From contig DVKE01000033.1 of the NCBI GenBank assembly GCA_018716225.1, positions 1 through 42,346 on the forward strand: a stretch of 42,346 nt of DNA, read 5' to 3'. The notes below the pieces were generated by a model. That model was given only the letters and a program-made list of their open reading frames with translations, did no database searches and was not told the DNA's origin. The position numbers were made by a program, and so were the translations under genes. The stretch is from Candidatus Onthousia faecigallinarum (GTDB lineage Bacteria; Bacillota_I; Bacilli_A; RF39; UBA660). Shown here one piece after another: positions 7,683-16,041 of the stretch (position 1 is its first letter; each line of letters opens with the position of its first letter).

Positions 7683-8669
7683 TTATGCTTCTTCTTCAAA
7701 GTATTTAAAATTTTCACCCTTTTTACAATCTTTCCCCGTTGTATAAGAAAGATTAGGAAATAACTTTTTTAAGTTTACTTTCTTAGTATCTTTTAAATAA
7801 GCATTGACCTCCTTAATTAATTGATTGGTTTCATAGAGAGCTTCTAAATAAAGATCAACAACACTCTCTTTATGCTTTTCCCTTTTTAAACAAGGATGAT
7901 TCCACTGTTCATATTTTAGATTTAAATAATTTTTTTGATCAATTAAAGATTGGTGATAAGAAATAGCTTTCAACTGAAAGGTAGTTTTGGGTTTTAAAAG
8001 GTCAAAAAACTGATAAGCTTTCTTTTTTATCCCATATTTATCATAACGAAAATATTTTAAAGCAGAATACATTTGTTTTAAACTCTTTTGGTAAAAATAA
8101 CACATGTTTTTCACCCCAAAAGTTTCTTCAAAAGCATAATTAATCACCTCTTCTAATTCTAAAGAAAAGGGCATAAAGTCAAAACAAAAATCATAAAAAG
8201 AAAATGCATAGGGATTGGAATGTTCCCGTTGCTTGATAAAATAATTATCTATAAAGATTTCCATATATTCATGTTGTTGTTGAAAACGATAAGTTTCTTT
8301 GTCTTCTTTTTTGAAAACTCCTGTTTTATAAAAGACAAAAGGATGTATTTTGCTATCTAATTTATAGTGACAAATCATACCATATAGAAAACTCATAACA
8401 TCAGGTATTTTGTAATAACAATTATATTTAATATAATTAATTAAGTTAAGAAAAAATTCTTGGCTCTTATGAGTATGAAAATAATTACCAAATTCTTGTA
8501 CTTTTTCTCCCTTTTTAAGAGAAATTTTATTGTAAAAAAACAAAGCATCCATACTCTGCCCAAACATACGCATTCTTTTCTTTTCATCCATGAGAAGGCT
8601 TTTTAAACCAATAGGTAGCGCATCATAAACGTCCATAGCAAAATAAGCATGAGTAACGGTCGCTGGCAT
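7683..8669 (-). CDS. Zinc-dependent phospholipase C-like protein
   Basis: Resembles the zinc-dependent phospholipase C family. It starts with MPATVTHAYFAMDVYD (His7 near the N-terminus), followed by GQSMDALFFY, FHTHK, GMICHYKLDSKIHPF and HEYMEIFID: the scattered His/Asp ligands typical of this fold. It is 328 residues, without a clear signal peptide, so a cytoplasmic role on unknown phosphoester or lipid substrates is likely. The start follows a strong GGAGGG site. It forms a two-gene unit with the SpoIID-like gene, transcribed from the 8691-8696 region. Activity on phospholipids is inferred from the family only. Confidence 0.75.
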   Translation of the reverse strand: MPATVTHAYFAMDVYDALPIGLKSLLMDEKKRMRMFGQSMDALFFYNKISLKKGEKVQEFGNYFHTHKSQEFFLNLINYIKYNCYYKIPDVMSFLYGMICHYKLDSKIHPFVFYKTGVFKKEDKETYRFQQQHEYMEIFIDNYFIKQREHSNPYAFSFYDFCFDFMPFSLELEEVINYAFEETFGVKNMCYFYQKSLKQMYSALKYFRYDKYGIKKKAYQFFDLLKPKTTFQLKAISYHQSLIDQKNYLNLKYEQWNHPCLKREKHKESVVDLYLEALYETNQLIKEVNAYLKDTKKVNLKKLFPNLSYTTGKDCKKGENFKYFEEEA

Positions 8670-8690
8670 AATAACCCTCCTTACTTTAAA

Positions 8691-8696
8691 ATTATA
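8691..8696 (-). promoter_or_regulatory. Extended -10 promoter for the phospholipase/SpoIID-like pair
   Basis: On the minus strand the sequence reads ATGCTATAAT, a TGn-TATAAT extended -10, about 20 nt before the GGAGGG ribosome site. No clear -35 is visible. Confidence 0.5.
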
Positions 8697-8742
8697 GCAT
8701 ACTTTTTCATGAAAAACTCACAATTTTTCCGCAATTCTATGT

Positions 8743-8748
8743 TATAAT
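8743..8748 (+). promoter_or_regulatory. -10 box for the Abi_2-htrA unit
   Basis: TATAAT at 8743-8748, only about 20 nt before the start codon at 8767, so the leader is very short. It is divergent from the minus-strand promoter at 8691-8696. Confidence 0.5.
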
Positions 8749-8766
8749 GCATAATAGGTGATAGGG

Positions 8767-9720
8767 ATGATAGGCAAACAATTTAAAAATTTAGAAGAAC
8801 AAATTGAGATTCTAAAATATAAAGGAATGCAAATTCCAAATGAAGAAGAAGCTAAGAAAGTCCTTCTAAGAGAAAATTATTTCTTTTTAAATGGTTATCG
8901 CTATCCTTTCCTAAAGAGCCTAACAGAAAAGAAGTTTATCGAAGGAACAACTTTTGAAGAATTGTATAGTTTATTTTTATTTGATCGTTCCATTCGTAAT
9001 GTTTTCTTTAAAAATCTTTTGGTAATTGAAAACAACTTAAAATCTATTTTCTCTTATCAATTATCTAAGAAATATGGATATAAAGAAAAGGATTATTTAC
9101 GACCCAAAAACTTTACTCAAGATCGCAGCAAGAGTAAACAAGTAAATGACCTATTACGAAAAATGAAGCGTCAGATAAGAGTCAACGGATCACAACATAG
9201 TGCCACTGCTCATTACATAACAAATTATGGCTATATTCCACTATGGATTCTTGTAAAAGTACTTTCTTTTGGTATTGTAGGAGAATTGTTTTCTATCTTA
9301 AAGTATGAAGATCAAAAAAACATTTGTAATTTATATCATATTGAAGTCGAAACATTTCAACTCTATTTACCAATCTTATCAAACTATCGAAACCTCTGTG
9401 CTCATGAAGATATTCTTTATGAAAATAAGACTCAAAAAGAAATTCCGGATACGATCTATCACCAAGTATTAAATATTCCAAAAGAAGAAGGCGAATATAT
9501 TTATGGAAAAAACGATTTGTTTGCACTACTCATTATTATGAAGCAAATGTTATCAGAGGAAGAATTTAAGAACTTAACGATTGAGTTAGAAGAGTGGATT
9601 CAAAATTTAAACTATAATTTACATACGATAAAAATAGAAAAGATTTTAACAAGAATGGGATTTCCAGCTAATTGGAAACAATTAATGAAAATTGAAAGGA
9701 GTATGGAAGATGAAGCATGA
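8767..9720 (+). CDS. Abi_2 family (AbiD/AbiF-like) HEPN protein
   Basis: Matches the Abi_2 family, named from lactococcal abortive-infection proteins AbiD and AbiF, which stop phage growth; many members have no tested role. Visible landmarks are the N-terminal FKNLEEQIEILKYKGM, ENYFFLNGYRYPF (about 36-48), LFLFDRSIRNVFF, and the HEPN-type R-x4-H motif in YRNLCAHEDILY (about 209-220), which in HEPN RNases is catalytic. The ATG at 8767 is preferred because AGGTGA (8756-8761) is correctly spaced; a GTG lies at 8758. The last codons overlap the htrA start by 11 nt, so the two are translated from one message. No phage or restriction genes are nearby. Confidence 0.82.
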   Translation: MIGKQFKNLEEQIEILKYKGMQIPNEEEAKKVLLRENYFFLNGYRYPFLKSLTEKKFIEGTTFEELYSLFLFDRSIRNVFFKNLLVIENNLKSIFSYQLSKKYGYKEKDYLRPKNFTQDRSKSKQVNDLLRKMKRQIRVNGSQHSATAHYITNYGYIPLWILVKVLSFGIVGELFSILKYEDQKNICNLYHIEVETFQLYLPILSNYRNLCAHEDILYENKTQKEIPDTIYHQVLNIPKEEGEYIYGKNDLFALLIIMKQMLSEEEFKNLTIELEEWIQNLNYNLHTIKIEKILTRMGFPANWKQLMKIERSMEDEA

Positions 9721-10831
9721 AAGAATAAAAGAATTTGTCCTAATTATTATAGCTTTTTTAGTAGGAGGAGTTAGTACTTATTTTATCATTGGGGAAAAGA
9801 TTGGCTCTACCAACACCTCGACTTCTATTGTAGGAGGGGGGTGTAGTGCTGAAAACTGTACGAAAGTAGCAGTTGATGAATCGGGAATTAGCGATTCGGT
9901 AGAAAAAGTCTATGATGGAGTATTGATGGTACGAAATTATCAAAAAGATCAAGTCGCTTCTACAGGAACTGGTTTTGTGTATAAGATCGACGGAGATGAT
10001 GCTTATGTTATGACCAATCAACACGTAGTAGAAGGTGCTGATCGGGTTACTGTTATTGATTCAAAAGATCAAGAAATCGAAGGGGAGGTTTTAGGAGGCG
10101 ATACTTATGTTGATATCGCTATCATCAAAATAAAAAAGACGGATGATATCATTGCTTTAACTCTTGCTAGTAGTGAAAATGCGAAACTAGGAGATCTTGT
10201 CTTTACGATAGGGTGCCCTTTAGGTTATGATTATCGTGGTAGTGTTTCTACAGGACATTTAGCAGGAAAAGATCGCATGGTAACAGTAAGTACTTCAAAT
10301 AATTCCTCAAGCGGTGATTGGGTAATGGAAGTATTACAAACGGATGCTGCAATTAATCCTGGAAATAGTGGAGGACCTTTATTCAATGTCAATGGAGAAG
10401 TGATTGGTATTATTTCCATGAAACTAGTCCAAACGGAAGTAGAAGGAATGGGATTTGCAATTCCGATTGAATATGCTACAAGTAAACTAGAAACTCTAGA
10501 AAAAGGAGAAACCATTGAATGGCCATTATTAGGAGTTCAAATGGTCAATGTATCGGATGCTCTTAATTCTTATCGTTACAGTAATTATAATATTCCAGAA
10601 GGAGTGGAGTCAGGTGTCATTGTAGTAGGAATTGAGAAAGGAACTGGAGCAGAACACTCTGATTTACAAGAAGGAGATATTATTGCCAAGATTAATGATG
10701 AAGAAGTAGAAAACTCTGCTTACTTACGTTATGAATTATATAAATATTCACCAGGAGATAAAATTACAGTAACCTACTTAAGAGATGGAAAAGAACATAC
10801 CACTCAAGTAAGCTTAAGCAAAAGTGAATAA
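9710..10831 (+). CDS. htrA: HtrA/DegP-like membrane-anchored serine protease
   Basis: Surface quality-control protease of the trypsin-like S1C family with one PDZ domain. One membrane helix (about residues 7-27) anchors it, and the catalytic domain faces outward. The triad is visible: H105 (MTNQHVVEGAD), D135 (YVDIAIIKI) and S220 (NPGNSGGPLFN). The PDZ domain covers about 265-365 (ESGVIVVGIEKG...LQEGDIIAKIND). The start at 9710 follows AAAGGAG and overlaps the end of the Abi_2 gene; it matches the position where the hydrophobic anchor should begin. At 373 residues it is close to the Bacillus HtrA paralogues in length. A bidirectional terminator follows. Confidence 0.93.
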   Translation: MKHERIKEFVLIIIAFLVGGVSTYFIIGEKIGSTNTSTSIVGGGCSAENCTKVAVDESGISDSVEKVYDGVLMVRNYQKDQVASTGTGFVYKIDGDDAYVMTNQHVVEGADRVTVIDSKDQEIEGEVLGGDTYVDIAIIKIKKTDDIIALTLASSENAKLGDLVFTIGCPLGYDYRGSVSTGHLAGKDRMVTVSTSNNSSSGDWVMEVLQTDAAINPGNSGGPLFNVNGEVIGIISMKLVQTEVEGMGFAIPIEYATSKLETLEKGETIEWPLLGVQMVNVSDALNSYRYSNYNIPEGVESGVIVVGIEKGTGAEHSDLQEGDIIAKINDEEVENSAYLRYELYKYSPGDKITVTYLRDGKEHTTQVSLSKSE

Positions 10832-10832
10832 A

Positions 10833-10866
10833 AAAGACTGTCTTAGAAAACTTCTAACAGTCTTTT
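10833..10866. terminator. Bidirectional terminator between htrA and the NrdD-like gene
   Basis: AAAAGACTGT (10833-10842) pairs perfectly with ACAGTCTTTT (10857-10866) around a 14-nt loop. The two genes converge here, and the minus-strand gene's last codons lie inside the stem. Confidence 0.85.
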
Positions 10867-12854
10867 CTTTTTATTTCAATACAACCGAAGTTGGCTTTTT
10901 GTATAGAATCAATCGCTTCTTCCATAGATTTAAAATCATCAAGATAAATGGTATCAAGATGTCCCCCGTTGGCAAGTTTTTGAAATCCAGCCAAACTTTC
11001 TTGTTTGACCGGTAGAAAATAACCAGATGAATACTTTTCTTGATCTGTAATACCTTTTAACTTTCCAAAAATAGCGGTATCTTGTTGCTTAAATTCTCTT
11101 TCAACAAACTCGTAAGGAACAGCAGAAAGAGAAAAATTAAGATTGTTTTCGTCACTTAATTTTGTAATTTTCTTTTTCATAAACTGAACAATTTCTATCC
11201 CATAGGTAAGTCTCTGATCCTTCTTCTCTGCTTGAAACAAAGCTTCTAAACATTCTTTTAAACCACAAAAATGAATGGTTAAGGTACCGTGCTTTAAAAT
11301 TTTTCTTAACCGATCTCCATCTTTTAATTTTTCTCCATCATGCCACACGCCGTACCCATATAAAACAGGCAACTGCCGAATATGTTTTGAACATTCAATT
11401 TCAAAACGATTCAAAAGAGCGTCACTAGCACTTTTTATTACTCCATCTAATTCTTTATAAAAGCCTCTTAAGTCCAAAGGATGTTTTAAAGCAATGCGTA
11501 CAAGATTAATCGAAACGGTCGCTAAATTTCCTTTTCCTCCCACTAATTTTTTTTCCAAAGTGGTATTATCTTCGATAACTCGTGCACCATAAGGAAAATA
11601 AGAGACCACTTCTTCTTTTAAAGAATTAAAGCGATTATCCAAAAAGATATAATAACAGTGACAAAACCTTGCTTGATAAGAAATTTCTTGAAATTGTTTA
11701 AAATAAGGATAATTCGGACTATGAGAAGAAGAATTTATTTTCTTTGATACTTGAAAGAAATAATGGATGCGTTCTTGATCTTGTAAGGAAGAAAGAATGG
11801 AATCTAAAACCAATTGGCCCGCAAAAGAAGAGGCCATTCCAAAATTATAAGCGATCTCTTTTTCCAAAGAGAAAGAAAACAAAGAGGCAAGAGATGCGGA
11901 AAGCATTCTTTTTAATTGACTAAGGGAAGCAGCAAAGATATTTTGGCAAGAAAGAAGTAAGAAATGATTCTCATGAACAAAAGAAGCGAACAGGTCTTTT
12001 GGAAAAGTAAAATCGGTTAAGTGATCAAGCTCTTTTTCTAGTTTTTCCAAAGAGAAAAAGTTTTCAAATTCATTCGCTTGAAAGAAAAGGGCAAAATAAT
12101 TTTTTAAGATCTCTTTATATTGTTTTAAAGCAATCGATTCTAAAGCAAGATCAAAACTTGAGAACATGATGGAACCATAAACTTCATTTTGTAGGGAAAG
12201 AAGCAGTTTTTTGATTAATTCAAAATAACCAGTTACTTGAGTTTGTGATCGTAAAGCAAGAGAAAAAGGAGTATCTAGAGTTTCTAATTCCCTTAAATCA
12301 ATCGAAATAGACTCGATGGAACCCATAGGAATGGTTTCTATCGAATGAAGGAAAATAGTCCCACTATCATGACTTTTTACTGTTTTACTATCTAAAAGAT
12401 AAGCTTTGGCAAATTCATAAGAGATGGTAGAACCAAACTTACTAAGTAGGGAAGAAGGGGTATCCTGCTCCTTTGGTTGGTAGAGTCCCAAGGCTTCAAT
12501 CGCTTTTAGAAACTTATGTTGCTGTTTCCCGACAAAAGTTTTCCTTGAGATATTTCTTCGCTTTCGATAGGCCGAAAAAGACTGATAAACATCCATAAAT
12601 TTTTCCTTTTGTAACACCATTTCAATAATATCTTGAATATTTTCAATATTAATCGTCTTTCGATCTTGATAATCTTTTTCTATTTGTTGAAGTACTTTTT
12701 CATACACTTTATTGACATCTTCATCATGATAGGGAATGTCAACCGAACGAAAAGCTTTTTGAATGGCTAAGGCAATTTTTTCGCCTTGAAAAGCAGTTCT
12801 CTGACCACTTCTTTTTACCACGATTAAAGTATCAAACAGAGTTGTTTTTGACAT
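10854..12854 (-). CDS. NrdD-like protein with ATP-cone, lacking the glycyl-radical end
   Basis: Related to class III anaerobic ribonucleotide reductase. An ATP-cone occupies about residues 10-100 (VVKRSGQRTAFQGEKIALAI). The NrdD-type barrel follows, with GGKGNLATVSINLVRIAL (about 439-456) matching the RGNxSxxTINLPR motif. Just before it, the expected GCR motif with the active-site Cys reads YGAR (A424). The HIHDxD...C region near 170 (HSIETIPMGSIES) shows no Cys. The protein stops after GGHLDTIYLDD...CIEIKRKDC, where NrdD normally continues into a four-Cys zinc ribbon and the glycyl-radical site. No nrdG activase is adjacent. It is therefore unlikely to reduce nucleotides and may be a regulatory or repurposed paralogue. 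ATG at 12854 is chosen for its spacing from AAGGAGG; a GTG at 12860 lies too close. Confidence 0.8.
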   Translation of the reverse strand: MSKTTLFDTLIVVKRSGQRTAFQGEKIALAIQKAFRSVDIPYHDEDVNKVYEKVLQQIEKDYQDRKTINIENIQDIIEMVLQKEKFMDVYQSFSAYRKRRNISRKTFVGKQQHKFLKAIEALGLYQPKEQDTPSSLLSKFGSTISYEFAKAYLLDSKTVKSHDSGTIFLHSIETIPMGSIESISIDLRELETLDTPFSLALRSQTQVTGYFELIKKLLLSLQNEVYGSIMFSSFDLALESIALKQYKEILKNYFALFFQANEFENFFSLEKLEKELDHLTDFTFPKDLFASFVHENHFLLLSCQNIFAASLSQLKRMLSASLASLFSFSLEKEIAYNFGMASSFAGQLVLDSILSSLQDQERIHYFFQVSKKINSSSHSPNYPYFKQFQEISYQARFCHCYYIFLDNRFNSLKEEVVSYFPYGARVIEDNTTLEKKLVGGKGNLATVSINLVRIALKHPLDLRGFYKELDGVIKSASDALLNRFEIECSKHIRQLPVLYGYGVWHDGEKLKDGDRLRKILKHGTLTIHFCGLKECLEALFQAEKKDQRLTYGIEIVQFMKKKITKLSDENNLNFSLSAVPYEFVEREFKQQDTAIFGKLKGITDQEKYSSGYFLPVKQESLAGFQKLANGGHLDTIYLDDFKSMEEAIDSIQKANFGCIEIKRKDC

Positions 12855-12876
12855 AATCACCCCTCCTTATACCTTT

Positions 12877-12905
12877 ATTATACTTGTAAAAAAGAAAGAA
12901 CGCAA
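12877..12905 (-). promoter_or_regulatory. Promoter for the NrdD-like gene
   Basis: On the minus strand TTGCGT (12905-12900), 17 nt, TATAAT (12882-12877). It lies back to back with the promoter of the small membrane protein gene. Confidence 0.6.
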
Positions 12906-12921
12906 TGGAGCAAAAAAGGAA

Positions 12922-12950
12922 TTGACAAGTTACAAGGAATCTCGTATTCT
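12922..12950 (+). promoter_or_regulatory. Promoter for the small membrane protein gene
   Basis: TTGACA (12922-12927), 17 nt, TATTCT (12945-12950). A GAGAGGAG ribosome site and the ATG at 12973 follow. Confidence 0.7.
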
Positions 12951-12972
12951 AATAGTAGAGAGGAGTGAAATA

Positions 12973-13182
12973 ATGTTTGTTCTAGGAGTATTAGCAATTA
13001 TTATCGGAGCGATTCTAACGATCGTAGGATTTGCTATGAACAATAGTTTAGAAGCTCAATTAATTAGTGCTTTCTCTACAGGATCAACCAATCCAGGAAC
13101 GATATTTATCGTGATCGGAATCATCTTATTAGTAGTTGGGGTTCTATTAGTAGTGATGAAGAAAAAGAAAGCTCAAAAGTAA
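12973..13182 (+). CDS. Small two-helix membrane protein
   Basis: About 69 residues: a hydrophobic helix (2-22), a short polar loop rich in Ser, Thr, Asn and Gly (23-43), a second helix (44-62) and a basic KKKKAQK tail. The ATG at 12973 follows AGGAG with good spacing. It has its own strong promoter and a strong terminator, so it is a monocistronic, probably well-expressed gene. No family was recognised; the helical hairpin resembles many small stress- or envelope-associated proteins, but no function is assigned. Confidence 0.75.
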   Translation: MFVLGVLAIIIGAILTIVGFAMNNSLEAQLISAFSTGSTNPGTIFIVIGIILLVVGVLLVVMKKKKAQK

Positions 13183-13216
13183 AAGAGAAAGGTCGAAAGA
13201 TCTTTTTTCTTTTGAG
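13172..13216 (+). terminator. Terminator after the small membrane protein gene
   Basis: A long hairpin around the GAAA loop: AGAGAAAGGTC / GATCTTTTTTCT, with outer arms CTCAAAAG (13172-13179) and CTTTTGAG (13209-13216). It overlaps the stop codon. Confidence 0.75.
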
Positions 13217-13253
13217 TGACAAATTCTTGTCTAATAAAAGAAAAACTTTCTTT

Positions 13254-13281
13254 TTGAAACAAAAAAATGTTACAATATAAA
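13254..13281 (+). promoter_or_regulatory. Promoter for the ABC importer operon
   Basis: TTGAAA (13254-13259), 16 nt, TATAAA (13276-13281), followed by a GTGGGG ribosome site and the ATG at 13298. Confidence 0.6.
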
Positions 13282-13297
13282 AGAAAGTGGGGATAAG

Positions 13298-14413
13298 ATG
13301 ATTACATTTGAAAAAGTAAGTAAAGCTTATAAAGATGTTACCGTATTAAAAGATATTTCTTTTACCATTGAAGATGGCACATTAGTAACTTTAATTGGAG
13401 AATCAGGCTGTGGCAAAACGACGACTTTAAAAATGATCAATCGTCTAATAGAACCAACTTCTGGTAAGATTCTAATCAATGGAGAAGATGTTCATAAGAA
13501 AAATGAAATTGAATTAAGAAGAAGTATTGGCTATGTTATTCAACAAACGGGACTTTTCCCTCATTTAACCATTAAAGAAAATATTGAAATTATACCTAAA
13601 GCCTTAAAAATGGAGAAAAAGAAAATCGAAGCGAAAACCAAAGAAGTATTAAAAATGGTTGATTTGGATGAGGATCTACTTGATCGTTATCCCAATGAAT
13701 TATCCGGCGGACAACAACAACGTGTAGGAATTGCACGGGCTTTTATGAATGATCCAAAAATCATTTTAATGGATGAACCCTTTAGTGCTCTTGATCCCAT
13801 GAGTCGAAGTGCTCTTCAAGAAGAATTGTTAAAAATACAAGATAAATTTCATAAGACAATTGTCTTTGTAACCCATGATATGGATGAAGCGATCAAGTTA
13901 GCGGATAAAATTGCCATTATGGATGGGGGAAAATTGGTTCAATATGATACCCCAGAAAACATTTTAAAACACCCGAAAACCGAATTTGTCAAAGAATTTG
14001 TAGGAAAAGATCGAATCTGGGATTCTCCAGAACTCATCAAAGTAAAAGACATTATGATTACCAATCCGGTTACGTGTCTTCCTCATTACTCTATTTTTTA
14101 TTGTTTAAATAAAATGAAAATGATGCATGTTGATAGTTTAATAATTGTAGATGAAGAAAAAAGATTTAAGGGAATGCTTTATGCCGAAAGTATTGTCGAA
14201 GAAAAAAGTACCAAAAGAAAAGCTGAAGATCTGATGATCGATGACGTTGTGACAGTCAAAGAAGATCAATCGATTGTTGATTTAGCGAAATTAGTGAAAA
14301 CAAACCGTCTTTCTACGATTCCCGTCTTAGATAATGATAACAAAGTATGTGGCTTAATCACAAGAAGTAGTTTAATTACAGCCTTAAGTCAACAATTTTT
14401 AAAGGAGGAGTAA
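13298..14413 (+). CDS. ABC importer ATPase with CBS pair (OpuCA/EgtV type)
   Basis: ATP-binding subunit of a glycine betaine/carnitine/choline-type importer. Walker A is GESGCGKTT (34-42), the signature LSGGQ is at 135-139, and Walker B is IILMDEP (155-161), followed by an SALD D-loop and the switch His in FVTHDMDEA. The C-terminal third (about 250-371) is a pair of CBS domains (IMITNPVTCL... and MIDDVVTVKEDQSI), which in the OpuA/OpuC family sense ionic strength or cyclic di-AMP. The next gene starts one base after the stop, so the two form a tight operon. In related systems the substrate can also be ergothioneine (EgtU type), so it is left open. Confidence 0.92.
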   Translation: MITFEKVSKAYKDVTVLKDISFTIEDGTLVTLIGESGCGKTTTLKMINRLIEPTSGKILINGEDVHKKNEIELRRSIGYVIQQTGLFPHLTIKENIEIIPKALKMEKKKIEAKTKEVLKMVDLDEDLLDRYPNELSGGQQQRVGIARAFMNDPKIILMDEPFSALDPMSRSALQEELLKIQDKFHKTIVFVTHDMDEAIKLADKIAIMDGGKLVQYDTPENILKHPKTEFVKEFVGKDRIWDSPELIKVKDIMITNPVTCLPHYSIFYCLNKMKMMHVDSLIIVDEEKRFKGMLYAESIVEEKSTKRKAEDLMIDDVVTVKEDQSIVDLAKLVKTNRLSTIPVLDNDNKVCGLITRSSLITALSQQFLKEE

Positions 14414-14414
14414 T

Positions 14415-15983
14415 ATGATGGACTTTATAAATTATATGATCGAAAATAAAGATCAAAGCCTTTCTCTTTTCTTAGAACATATTGAACTGACAGTGCTAGC
14501 GGTTGCTTTCGCTATTTTAATTGGTGTTCCTATTGGTATTTTTATCAGTTATGTCAAAAAATTAAATAAACCTGTTTTAGGAATAGCTAGTGTTGTACAG
14601 GCGATTCCATCGATGGCTCTTCTTGGTTTCATGATCCCTTTTCTTGGGATTGGAACGGTACCGGCGATTGTAGTGGTGATTCTCTACTCCCTTCTTCCAA
14701 TTATTAAAAACACTTATACAGGTATTAGTGGAATCAGTGATACAATGATAGAAGCAGCGACAGGAATCGGACTTACCAAAGGACAAATTTTGTTTAAAAT
14801 TCAAATTCCTCAAGCTTTACCGGTTATTATGGCAGGCATTCGTATTTCGGCTGTTTCGGCGGTAGGACTCATGACTATGGCTGCCTTTATTGGAGGCGGA
14901 GGTCTTGGTTATCTTATCTTCTCAGGTATTCGAACTGTTAATAACTATCAAATATTAGCAGGGGCCATTCCAGCTTGTATTCTTGCCTTAGCAGTTGATT
15001 ATTTCTTTGGCCTTATTGAAAAATTAGTAACTCCTATCAGTTTACAAATGCAAGGCAAAACAAGAGAACAAGTCTTAAATGGAAGAAAAAAACAAAAGAT
15101 TATTGTAGGTATCATTCTCGCTCTTATTGTTCTTCTATTTCTTAGTACGATCAAATTGGATAAACCAAACGAAAATACCCTAACCGTCGGTTCTAAAGAC
15201 TTTACCGAACAAAACATCTTATGTGAAATGACTAGTAATTATATTGAAGCGAATACCGATATTGCCGTTTCAAGACAATGTAACTTAGGAGGAGCCCAAG
15301 TTGTATTCTCCGCCCTTAATCGAGGAGATATTGACCTTTATATTGACTATTTAGGAACTGATTATACCGATATTTTAAAGCATACCCCGATCAGCAATGT
15401 CGATCAAGTTTATCAAACAGTCAAAAAAGAATTCAAAGAGCAATACGGTATTGAAGTATTAAACCCCATGAACTTTAATAATACCTATGCTTTAGCGGTA
15501 AGACAAGATACTGCTCAAGAATATAATTTAAAAACCATTTCCGATCTTGCTAGAGTATCCCAAAACTTAACCATTTCTCCAACCCTAGAATTTGTCAATC
15601 GTCAAGATGGCTTACCAGGCTTATTACAAACCTATAACCTATCATTTAAAGACACCATTGCTATGGATGGTAGCCCAAGATACACCGCCTTAATGAATAA
15701 CAATAGTCAAGTGATAGATGCCTTTACCACTGATGGACTGCTAAGAAAGTTTGATCTTGTTGTCTTAGAAGATGATAAAAACTTCTTTCCCCCATATTAT
15801 GCCGTACCTCTTATGAAAACAGAAACTTTAAAAACATATCCAGAACTAGAGAATTTATTAAATACACTAGGAACTTACTTAACGGATGCTGTAATGCAAG
15901 AGTTAAACTATCAAGTCGATGAACTAGGACGCTCTCCCGAAAGAGTCGCAAGGGAATTTTTACAAGCACAAGGATTGATTTAG
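14415..15983 (+). CDS. Fused ABC permease and substrate-binding protein (OpuC/EgtU type)
   Basis: One 522-residue chain joins the two remaining parts of the importer. Residues 15-215 are the permease with about five to six helices and the ATPase-contact loop (EAATGIGLTKGQILFKIQIPQALP). A helix at about 230-248 leads to the outward-facing binding domain (about 258-520), beginning TLTVGSKDFTEQNIL, as in OpuAC-type proteins, and containing LGGAQVVFSALNRGDIDLYIDY. The start has a GGAGG site at the end of the ATPase gene. Fusions of this kind occur in lactococcal BusB and in the pneumococcal ergothioneine importer EgtU, so either osmoprotectant or ergothioneine is a reasonable substrate. Confidence 0.9.
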   Translation: MMDFINYMIENKDQSLSLFLEHIELTVLAVAFAILIGVPIGIFISYVKKLNKPVLGIASVVQAIPSMALLGFMIPFLGIGTVPAIVVVILYSLLPIIKNTYTGISGISDTMIEAATGIGLTKGQILFKIQIPQALPVIMAGIRISAVSAVGLMTMAAFIGGGGLGYLIFSGIRTVNNYQILAGAIPACILALAVDYFFGLIEKLVTPISLQMQGKTREQVLNGRKKQKIIVGIILALIVLLFLSTIKLDKPNENTLTVGSKDFTEQNILCEMTSNYIEANTDIAVSRQCNLGGAQVVFSALNRGDIDLYIDYLGTDYTDILKHTPISNVDQVYQTVKKEFKEQYGIEVLNPMNFNNTYALAVRQDTAQEYNLKTISDLARVSQNLTISPTLEFVNRQDGLPGLLQTYNLSFKDTIAMDGSPRYTALMNNNSQVIDAFTTDGLLRKFDLVVLEDDKNFFPPYYAVPLMKTETLKTYPELENLLNTLGTYLTDAVMQELNYQVDELGRSPERVAREFLQAQGLI

Positions 15984-16041
15984 TTCTTGTGTTTTGCTTT
16001 CCTTTATTATAGAATAAAAATAAAGACGAGGTAGGGATATT

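Noticed and set aside
8767-9720. A phage-defence island around the Abi_2 gene
   Set aside because: No restriction, CRISPR, retron or toxin-antitoxin genes are adjacent; the neighbours are a protease, a spore-type protein and a phospholipase-like protein.
14577-15217. Minus-strand coding frames inside the importer gene
   Set aside because: They are antisense shadows of a well-supported gene, with no ribosome sites and no recognisable protein features.
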